Shown here: positions 37,201 through 49,200 of the stretch, in pieces | Position numbering within the stretch: position 1 is the stretch's first letter | Layout of the letters: each line of letters begins with the position of its first letter | Assembly (NCBI RefSeq): GCF_954871325.1 | Contig: NC_088775.1 | Coordinates: 76,733,561 to 76,797,560 of the forward strand | Source of the DNA: Gordionus sp. m RMFG-2023 | Lineage: Eukaryota > Nematomorpha > Gordioida > Chordodea > Parachordodidae | Length of the DNA: 64,000 bases | Reading direction: 5' to 3' | The notes under the pieces: generated by a model | What the model was told of the DNA's origin: nothing | What the model saw: only the letters and a program-made list of their open reading frames with translations | Database searches by the model: none | Program-made: the position numbers and the translations under genes

Positions 37201-40200
37201 ATTGAACTTGCACCTTTAATTCATATCATCAGAGAAAAGGTGATAAATAAATAGGTGGAAAATTTCTCGTGATTTGTTTTAAGACTTATCATATCCTTCG
37301 TTTACAAATTAAAGAATGGTATAAAATCATGAAGTATATATTTCTTATATACTTTAGTCTACCATCTTTCAAAGCAGTACCACCTGGAATCAATTTGGTA
37401 AGAACAATAGAGGAGCCAATTTCTAAGTTATGTCCAGCCGGAAATTGGATAGAAGTGTTGTTGTCGGTTCCTCCGCTTATGCTGAATCCCAAACCTTTAC
37501 CGTGCTTTTTTTTATATTTGAAAAAATAATAATAATTAATTTTAGTGTTTGAATCGTAATAAACAAAGAGCTTAAAAATTACTTAATTAAAAACCTTCTT
37601 TAATAATAAAAAAAATTTAGTCTCCTATTTTTCTATCTATCCTATATCATCTTTTCATGGCTTGCCTTACATCTTTCCGTTTAATCTAACCATTCTTCCC
37701 ATATCCGCGATTTCCTTGCCTACTTCTCAATTAAATTTTTTATTTTGAAATATATAAAACATCTATTTACTTTATCCAGTGTAATAGTGTGATATTCCCA
37801 CGTCAAAAACGAAGAATCTCTGCCGTAACTTTCGCTCAGCTTGTTTTTAACGATACATTTTTCGGAATGCTCACCGGCCTTATCCTTTATAAGTATAAAA
37901 TATTAGAAGAGATTGTAAATTTTGCCTGATGATATTCATCTTTCTAAAAAATTGGCCACAAAACCCGATTTAATATATATATATATATGGTATATAAATT
38001 TTTTTTATTTATTTCTGATTAATATTAATATGATGTAATATTCTATATTACATCATATAGTTCTATCTTTTTCGACCCTTTAATTTCTAAAATCTAGTGA
38101 AAGTCAAAAATCAGGTACTGACCAAATGCTAAATGGACCGGTTTTTAAAAGTGGTCTTTAGTTCCTTCCGGTTTCTTATTTCTGTCCGATTTCATTCTGT
38201 TTTTGACCTTTGCTTTAATGGAAAAATGTTTAGTAACTATTTTAAAAATAAATTTCTTTACTTGATTTTCCTTAAATATTAGTTAAATAAGGAAAATTAT
38301 AAATGTTTAATCCCTGATTAAATGATTATATATATATATATATAATTAGCGAATCTCAAAACTTTTTTAAAAAAAATTGAAATAGGATTAACACAAAAAA
38401 TCATTTGGTACTTGCATGCATGCATCTGTTAAATTTTGGTAGATTAAATTTACAAATATATAATACAAAATGGCTAATTCCACTACTGTTAAAAATGATA
38501 TGGTATAAAAGAAAAAAAATTAATAATTATGATATGTGTAATTTAATTATTACTTCGGTAAATTTTAGGGGGTTTATTTAACATGAGAAATCATTAATAA
38601 AATTATTTTACTGATTTTCAAAACATGCTTTTATAAAGGAAATTTAAAACATTTTTTTTCAAAAGAACTTCAGCTTGGCCTTAATAAAGAAATCTAAAAA
38701 TCTAGGGCTAGCCTGCAAAAAAATGATTTATAAGCAATTATTTTATTTAATTTAAAAGGGTCCATTTTATTCTCTCACAACTTCTAACATAAATATACCC
38801 CAACTCTCTTCTGATCAATTTTATTAATGGCATAAACTCACGCGTTCAAAGTAACCGTAACTTTTTCCAAAAAAAATGCAAAGTAGCGAGACATTAATGT
38901 TAAATAAGTAACGAGGCGTTACTTTTAAAAGCTAGTGAAGAGGCACTAATGGATGACAAGTAATGAATTAGGAATTACTCTAGTTTATATTTTATTATTA
39001 TTAAATTTCAAATAATATTTTATATTAAGTTTACTTAGGTTTAATATTTTAAAAAAAAATTTTTAAATAGGCGCTCATCGAAAGTTTCAAAAGAAAATCA
39101 AAAATACAATAATCAACCCACACTTTCAGAAATACGAAAGCATAAATACATATTCAAATTCAAATAAAGTCGAAGTTAATTAGTAAATATATATTATCAT
39201 TTGTAATTGATAAAAAGGGGGGGGGGGATATGCAATCAATTTTAAAGTAGCGAGTAATATTTTGGGTAAAGGATTACTTTTTAAAAGTATCGTAAAAGTA
39301 CTTTTTAATGCTAAATATAAAGTTGTTACGTTTTTTACGGCTCTATATTTAACCCTAGAACTGCTGTTCTTTCTAACGTCGACTTTTCATTATATTTTGC
39401 TTCGAATATAATTTATATCTCTTTTTTTCTCAAAATATTCCTACCTTGTTAACGTTCAAAAATATATTTAACAAAAAACACCTGTTTACATTTGGTATAT
39501 AATTACTTCGAAATGTCCCATGGCTCTTTATATACATTATAAAATTGAAAATAATTTTGGCGAATATTATGATGTGAAAACGAAATGTTATTATTTACAA
39601 ATATTTTTTATGGAGATTTCACAAAAATGACAAAAAAAATTTCTTGATAATATGTATTATCTTCTACTTGTTTATTCCAGCTCTTTTTTCAACAAATTTT
39701 GATTTTTTTTTTACCTCTCCTTAGAATCTCTATAATATCTAATTGACAAAATAATTATGCACATGAAAAAAAACTTCAATAGAAGAAAATATTTTTTAGG
39801 TAGTAAAAATTTAAACATTTCTAAAAGAGCGATAAGTTTAGATGGCTGGCTGAAAACAATTGGGTGTCATTTTCATGAAACTTAAAATTTAGCCTTGAAA
39901 TGTAAATGCTTTCCAGGAATTTCCTTTCTTTTTCCACCTTACTACACTATAGGGATATTTCAATCTATATGATGGTTAAAAATTTAGCAAATAATGATCA
40001 GCAACTGCTTTTCATCCGATAATACTCCATTAAATATCAATATAAAGGATGGCAATGATAATAATTTGGAAAAGATTATACAGTCTGCCATATATAATAG
40101 TATATTGATGAATATATTATCGAGAAACCAGATATATTAGAACAGGATGCAAATTATGTTTGGAGAACTCTATAGATAATAAATGGACCACAATCAAATT

Positions 40201-43200
40201 TCAGGGAATATTTGCCAATAGATCTCAAACTTCCATGAACATTTAACTAAAGCATGATTTGCATATATTTTTGCTGCATATACACATATATTTGAGGATA
40301 CTTATTTTTCTTCTCTTTTTGGTTTTAAAAAGGGTGGACATGTTTTATAAAATTTAAAGTTATAATTTTTAATATTTAAAGTTATAATTTTAATTACAGA
40401 GATTTTTATTTGGTTTAAAAAAAGTTAGCTGAGTATAATATTGTATAAAATGGTCTTTTTTTTAGTTTTTTGAGAGGGTGGCATGTTGTAGATTTTGAAT
40501 AGTATACATCTTTGTGATTATAAAAAAATTTTGTTTATGCACCGATTTTAAAAAATGTATAAATCAAAATGTTTTTTAAGTTAAGTTGTAAGGCCGTGTC
40601 CTAGAGAAAATAAGAAATTAAACCAAAAAAAAAAACAAAACATAAAAAAAGAGAAAAAAAATACTAAAAATACTAAAAATAAAATTAAATGTTTAAAATA
40701 AGCAAAAATAGGGTGTCAGTTCAAAAGCTGTATGTCCGGTATTTGATTTAATCTTTATATTTAATGTTTCCCAGACAGAATTCCCGACAATGTTAAGGAA
40801 GTAGTTAAGAAAATTTTTAAAATTATCATTGGAATGAGGATTTTTATCTTATTATTACGAATTTGTCAAATTTTTATTAATTAATAAAATTTAATTTAAA
40901 AAAGTTAAGTGAACTCTTGAGAATGTAACTTGGACTTAATTTTAAAGTTTGATATAAAGATTATTTTAAAAAAATTTTAAATTATGTAAATAAATTGTCA
41001 TCAATTTTTTTTAAATTCTTCGGAAAATAAATGATAAAATTTATATAAACATGACAACCATCAGGAACAATGTTTTAAACATATATAGGAAGGAATGTAG
41101 AAGGATACAAGAATGTTTAAAGAACATAAGGCTCCTTTAAGACTTGATTATTCTCAAAATTACATCTTGATGTGCTGACCATGCATCAAATTTAATATAA
41201 TCTAAAAAAAGAATCGATGTCAACTTGGCATAGAGAAACCTTAACTAACCACAAATAGTTGGATCGTAAATAAATTGGTTAAAATATTTTTTTTACTCAA
41301 AAAAAAAGGCAAATTAATGAGTCATAAAAACTTATTTTTATACTAACTCATTCTCACAATAAAAAAAATAAAGATGAATTTATTGATTTCCTGTTAATTA
41401 ATCGATCCCAAGCAATATCGTGTTTTGTCTTAGTTAGGAGTAAAGTATCAGCAGAAAGAAAGAGAAATATAAACAATTGGCCTCATTAAGGAAAACCTGG
41501 CAAAAGCGTTCTCAGCGTGTATATAACTACCAATCAACACCTCTGGCAAAAAAATAAGGTGCACATTAGAATCCTGCAGGGCCTGCCCAATCCTAAAAAT
41601 AGCCCGAAAAATATAACATTAATTTATTCTTCATAATTATAAAATAAATATAAAAAAATTTTAGGTGGCAAAATATTTAATATTCATTTCGGGTGCCTCG
41701 TTAGGGGTAGTGGGAGGTGCGCATAGGAGCTCAAGCACCTCAAAAACTTTGGAACATTTAGATATAGTCTTTTATTGGGCAAATTTTTGAATTACCTTTA
41801 TTTTGCTAATGTTAGAACTTTTTTAATGGACTCCAACCTCCTCTCAAGTTGTAAAAAAGCGAGACGCCGTTGTTTATTTTTATAATATATTTTGTGTTAA
41901 AGAGAGTAAAATAGATTAAACAATGAACATCATTTAAATTATCGAAAGTTATTGGCTGAATATTTATATTAAATGTACATTAGCCATTAAAATATAGAAT
42001 AAAAAATATTTTGATTTTGCGATTTTTCCCTCTAACGCTTCTTTTTTTAAATTCGAGTCGCAACGGATTGTGCAGGCCGCAGGGAACTCAGGCCAACACA
42101 TTCCGATTTTTCAGATCACTTAGTGATCACAATTGTCAAAAGGGAATACTTAGCCATGAGATACTTAACTATTTCTTTCTAATTATATTCTGTAATTACT
42201 AGTACTCCTAAACGAATATTCGCTATATGGAATTTTTTTCAATTATTCGAATTACGAATAATAAAAAATATTCGAATAATAATATTTGATAATTATCGAA
42301 TTATATAAAGAATTCGATTCGTAAAATCGGAACACTCAATAAATTATTAATATTCAATTATCTAACTAACACTTCTTTAGTAGAATATGAATGAGAAAAA
42401 AAAATTTGCCCTCAAAAAAAAAACTTTGACTTTAATTAATTGATTTTTATGGTATAAAAAATATATCTAATAATAAAATATATATTTATTTTTAACATTA
42501 ATAAAATGGTTTTTAAAAATTATTGAAAAGAAATAGAAGAATCATACATTCCGTGAACTATATAAAATATTATTATTAAACTACATTTTAAAAATATTTT
42601 ATCTCCTCAAAAAGCTTCTAAAAAAAGATTGAAGTTTAATTATTGTTCTTTGTGTGTGTACTATATAAAAGTTATATAATGAATTTTATTTTTTTAACTC
42701 CTCCACGTCATAATTTGCATTCCAAAGCCTGATAATTTTGCTCATAGATGGCACAAAGTTATAAACATCCATTAGCGAAATCTCGAGGCTTATTTAGGCA
42801 ATATTTTTCTGGCTAAAATATAGTTAGCCTTTTTTTTAAATTGGTTCAAATCAAGCCGTTTTTAACAAAATAGTGAGAAGAAATTTTTTTATCAGTGAAA
42901 TATATAACACGATGAGTCTACATAATATTTTTAATAATAGCTCAATTTAAGGAATGTTCAGCTGAAAGAGATTTTTTTAATTGGGTGAAATATATTTAAA
43001 ATTAAATTAGTACCTGGAGAAAGGAATAGGATAAAATGTTAAAAAGGTATGGGTAAATTTTTTTAGAATTTTGAAAATTTAAAAAATAGAAAATTTTAAA
43101 TCGTTTTTTTTAAAAATCAGGATCGGAATCTTAATAATTTTCTGGTTTTAAAATGGCCTTATATATTTCTTTTATTATTTCATAGATCGGGTTCCCGTTC

Positions 43201-46200
43201 TAAATTATTTTAAAAAAATGGGGATTTAGCTTATATCTTCTAAACTATTTTTAAAGTAAATTTTAAATTAATATTAATAGATTCTAGGGAAGTAAATATA
43301 TAATCAAATTGATTTTTTTAAAAATCACTAAAAATGGGGGAAATTTCATCAATATTCTAGAAAATTTAAATATAAGTATTTACTGCCCTAGCAACTATTA
43401 ATATAATTTTCAATATTACCTTATCATGATTGGGATTAAAATTTTATTTTGAATAATTTGGGCTGTTTTGTATATAATAAATAAATGAATTGGTAAGCCT
43501 AAACATATATACTATACCTACAAAAATATGAATCGAATATTTGGATTATTCATATCAGATTCATATTTCCGAATAACTGTATTATTCGTATTCGTAGGAA
43601 TTGAATAATTCTTTGCTCGTATTCGTTCGTATCAAAAATGGAGACATTATACGATTCGAAGATTAAATTTTTTAAAAATAATTTGAAAAATGGATTATCA
43701 AAATTAAAAAAAGTGTTTAATAGGATGTGAAAATAAAGTTTTTATTAAAAAAGTTCCGCAATAATATGTTACAATCCTTAAGAATTAGTGTTTTGATGAT
43801 AGAAATGTTTGGACCTCTATCTGCAATCTCGAGGCTTACATAATATTATTTCCGTTAAAATTTTAATCGGGCCATTTTTAAAAATCGAATGAAATCAAGT
43901 CTACGAATAATTTATGGCATATTAGCTAAAATAACGAAAAATATATTATTCTTATTCGTATTCGATTTGAATCATTTGTTTTAGGTATATTATATAGGCA
44001 TAATTTATGTAATATGCATATTTTATTATTACAATATACTTAATACTCTAAGCCCCACTGGACAAGAATAGATTCCACGACTTTTGAAAATGTTTTGACA
44101 GGTAAATTAAATACAAAGAACTTTGAGATGATGAATTTACTCTTCTTCTTTTAAATAATAAAATTTATATAAATTCATCAATCTTATATGTGAAATGAAA
44201 AAAAATTAAAATTAACTCTTCATTTTGTGTGTTGTGCGTTGCCTACAATTTATTATTTTTAAAAAATTATAACCACAAATAATAAATATTTGTTTTCAAT
44301 TAAAATGACGAGGAAATTATGAATTCTTATTTTAAAATAAAATTAAATTTTTATCTTGATTCGAAAATTTTCGGTTTATTAAAAATTTCTTTCTTAGTAA
44401 TGTTTTTAAACGGCTAACTCAATATCAATATTTTATCCAGAAAAATATTATGCAGGTCTTATGATTTTGCTCATAGGTGGCACAAAAGGTTGAACATTTA
44501 TTAACAAAATCTCGAGGCTTAGGCAATATTTTTCTGGGTAAAATATTGAGTCGTTTTTGAAAATTGGCTTAAATCAGCCATTTAACTAGGGATGTACCGA
44601 TATTTTATATCGGATCGGATCGGGCCGATATTTCGCTCATTTTAAAATATCGGTTATCGGCAAATATTATAAAATTTTTCCATCCGATATAAAATGGCGC
44701 TTTTAACAAAATTTAAAAAAAGTTATATCTAAAAAACCATTTATTTTTATAAATAAAATCGAAATACATTTTTATGTTTAATTTTTTTAATAGAAATAAT
44801 TAGTTAATAAACATTCTGCAATATAGTTATTTTTTTTCGCATTCTGTTTAAAAAGTGTTCATTAATCTCTTCAGTATCTGTTTTTAGTGATGCTAGTGAT
44901 ATTAACAGTCCCCATCACCGACATATCTCTGATATAAAAAGAAATCTTCGATATATTAATTTTAAATATTAATTTCAAATTTCATAATATATTTTTTTAT
45001 TACTAATTATGTAAATAGATTAATGTTATTACTTATTATATAAATAATTGAATTGAATATAAACTATAACTGACCATTATAATATATTTAAATGACATAT
45101 GTTATGGTATAGTAAAATTATAGATGTTGTACTAATAAAAAGTATATTAAAAATTAAAACCGGTATCTTTGCAGAATACAAAATTAGATATGATATCGGA
45201 TCGGTTATCGGCCGATATCAATTTAATATCTGAAACGGCCTCCAAAAAGTGGTATCGGTACACCCCTACATTTAACAACACAACTTTCTAGAAAGAAAAG
45301 AAATTGAATCTTTCCTCCAGATGTTATTTTAAAAAAATTATTGAAACATTTTTATTTTTTTTAAAGATAATTTAAATTTTCTCTTTATTGCCAAAATTAA
45401 TTCCTTACCTATATTCCTATATAGCATTATTATTATTATTAAATAGAAATATATCCATTTATATGTAAAATTATAATTATAATAAATTTGTATTTATTTA
45501 ATACTTAACTTAAAAATTAACTCTTTTGATAAAAAAATAATAATAGCTAAGGTAATAAAATAAATCAAAAGGTAATAAATAAAATTAGTAGAATCGTCAA
45601 ATTTTTTTTCCCTTTTACCTTTTTTTAAAAAAAATAGCGCATAATAGTTTTTTTAAAAAATATATATATATTTAATATTTATGCATTTCTGTATATCGAT
45701 TATTGATTGATTAAATTGATCACGATATTATTAATGTTTTAGGTTAGGTAAAAGAAGTTAATAAATGGGAGAAAAAAACGTGAAATTTAAGGGAAAGGAA
45801 TAGTGAATTAAAAATGGGAAAGATTCCTATGTCAATTTCGGAAGGATTCCCATTAAAAACTTTGACAACAAATTTCTACAAAAGAAGGGGGAAAATATTA
45901 TTTTATCATTAGATTAGAATGATTTTAAACAGATTTTCCCTAGAGGAATTATTTTAATAAAAATTGACTGAATTCCTCGACAAATGGATAACTCCATGAT
46001 TAAATAGAAAAAGTCTGCAAAAAAATTGGATCGGCCTGGAAAACTTGAGTAAAATATTTTACTCGGTCAAGAAGTTGGCAAATTTATGTCTATTTTTTCC
46101 ATTAAAAAAAATCAGGTTTGTTTTAGTGTCCGATCAAATATTGGCGAATTATCGATATCAACCGATCCCTTTTAATTATAATGTTATATAAGATAGGTTT

Positions 46201-49200
46201 TATAGAGAATTGAATAAACCAAAAAAAACAAATGATATAAAGTAGTGGGCATACATATTTTAACGATTTCTGTATCATTAATAAATATATTTTTATCAGC
46301 CATTTTGCTATTATAATCGAATAAGCAGATACTTAGTAAAGGCCTTGGCCTATATTTAATATTAAAAAAAAATCCCAAGCCTATAAGTTTCAAAAAATTT
46401 TCTCAAGCCGATATCCAAAAATAATTTATTGTAATAAATGAAAAAACAATATTTAAATTAGGCAATCATTTTCTTTACAATATTGAAATTTATTATTATT
46501 AAAAGAAAAAAATTGCAATATTTTTTTTAAGTCTAGTAACTTTACATATAATCTTTTTAGGCCCAAGCCAATTTAAAAAAAAATTCAAAAACCAAGGTTC
46601 GGCCCGATATAAGATATAGTATTGTGCCCATTCCCAGCTCATGGGCAGCGGATCGGATCGGCTCGGCCCATGGAGTTATCCATACCCAATATCCTTAAAA
46701 AATGAACTATAATTCCATTCCCTAGAATTTTTAAAGCCTAAAATAAATGGAATGTGGTAAGAATTTAAAATAGTGGGATACTTTAATGAAAAAAACCATC
46801 TGTATTTAAGAAATATAAATAACCATTTCAAATTTAATTTTTTTTTATAAAATGAGATATAGTAAACTAACTATGAAATAAAATTAAATTTGCATTTGAA
46901 AATAATCAAAAAAAATCAAAATGTTTAAAAAATTAACTCGATAAAAAAATTCACATGACTGGGACTTGCTCTAAGTAGTGTTATTAAACTCCGATTTAAA
47001 AAACGGCAAACTCAATATTTCAACCAGGAGATTTCGCTAATAGATGTCCTGCTATCTATGAGCAAAATTTTCAGGCTTGCGTAATATTTTTCTAGATAAA
47101 ATATTAAGTTAATCGTTTTTTAAATAGGCATAAATGGCCTTTAAACAACACTATCTCTTTAAAGTTGTTGTGTGATGCAAAATAAAATATAAAAACCTAT
47201 TTGAACGTGGAGAGCGTAAAAAGTAACTCCTATCTTAAGTATTCAAATTTAAAATTAGCTATCTTTCAATTAGTGGCGGTGCAATTTTCATCTTCATGGA
47301 CTCAAATTTAATTTTAGCAAAATAATAGAGAATAGCAAAAAAGGATAAATAATTATAACTAAAATTTACAAAAATAAATCAGGGCTGCCCCCTCCCTTAC
47401 GTTATTTGCTTTCCGTTATAAAAAAAAAGATGAGATAATTAAATCTAACACCTTACTAATAAAATAAATTATAAGGTAAGCAAATATAGGCTTATTCCAA
47501 ATTGAAAAAAATAATTACCATTTTAAAAAGAAAATTTTATCATTCAATATTAAACAAAGACCAGCAGACCCGGCCCGGGTACATGGGCAAGGCCTTATTT
47601 TAATTTTTTTTTAATATCCGAGCCAGGTCGTATATTTTAAATCGCCATTAACTAGAAAAATTAAAAATATAATATATTTAAAAAAAAATTCGCCAGGGTG
47701 GCATAATGGGTTATATGCTTAGAAACAGAAGGACGAAGAAAGACGCAGGTTCAATCCTGGTAAGGAGCATAAAAACTTTCAAGTTTTTCTTCGATGACTG
47801 ATGTGTAAAGACATATGGTAAGATGAATTTCGGAGCTTAGAGATGACACCCCGGTCACCGACAGGCCTGGACACCCGGGTGCTAAGGATACCTGTCCAAT
47901 AAACAAAATGAAGGAAACAAATGGAAATATGAATATGAAAGCTAGGGCGTTCCCTCCAAGCGATGCGCAGGGTGTAGACCTCCATCCTGTGAAAAGTAAA
48001 GGTCAAATCAAAGAAGACAAGATTAGCAAGTTTGAATATTGGGACGCTTAAAGGTAAGACGAGAGAATTGGCATCAATGTTGAACAAGAGAAAAGTTGAT
48101 ATAGCGTGCATACAAGAGACGAAATGGAAGGGAGAGAAAACTTTGATGATTTGAGATGGGTATAAATTGTACTATAAAGGAATTGTTAACAATAGGAACG
48201 GTGTCGGCATCATCCTCAGTCAAGATCTAACCTCCTCAGTAGTAGAAGTCAACAGGATCTCTGATAGACTAATGAAGATAAAACTCTGCATTGGTCAATC
48301 AATACTACACATCCTTTCAGTATATGCTCCTCAAATGGGTTGCAAGGAAGAAGAGAAAGATGACTTTAGAGCTATCCTTGATGAAGCTGTAATGGAAATC
48401 CCTAAGGATGACCTAGTCATAATTGGTGGTGACTTAAATGCGCATGTGGGGAAAGCAAGAGATAGCTAAAAAAGGCATCACGGTGGTTTTGGATATGGAG
48501 AAAGAAATGATGAAGGAGAGCATGTACTGAAATTTGCGCAATCCTTTGACCTTGCCTCAACCAACACCTACTATAGGAAAAAGGACAGTCATATAATAAC
48601 ATATGAAAGTGGTACAAGGAAAACACAGATAGATTGCATGCTAATCTCTCGCAGAAGATTAAAAGATGCAATAGACTGCAAAGTAATCCCAGGTGAAGAT
48701 ATCGCCGCGCAACACAAGCTACTAGTCATGGATTTACACATCTCAAATAAATCCACACAAAACAAGATAAAACTGGAACCATGCATCAAATGGGGCAAAT
48801 TAAAAACAATGACAGATGCCTTTGCAATCAATGCAAACATTGAAACAATAGATTCGTCAGTGAAGAAATGTGGACAGACCTTTCATCCGGATTAATAGAC
48901 ACTGCCAAGTCGACACGGCTTGACAAGGGGAGGTAACAAATCATACAAAGAACTATCGTGGTGGAATGAAGAGATACAAACCACTATACAGGAGAAAAAA
49001 GTCCTTTATAAAATATGGTACAAATCCAAAAACCCAGATGACAAGATACAAAAAATCCAAGAGATTAGCTACAAAGGCGGTGGCTAGGGCCAAATCAAGG
49101 CATACAATGACATGTATGAAAAACTACATACCAAAGAAGGGCAAAAATATACAGATTAGCCAAATAGCGAGAAAAGAATTCTAGAGATATAAACGGAGCT

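Noticed and set aside
41500-41610. Possible additional dlg exon near GC-richer sequence
   Set aside because: Words such as 'ctgcagggcctgcccaatcc' match the family A MITE ends; no MAGUK reading on either strand.
42011-42202. 63-codon plus-strand frame and an open minus reading
   Set aside because: Neither strand gives a recognisable motif or good paired splice sites.
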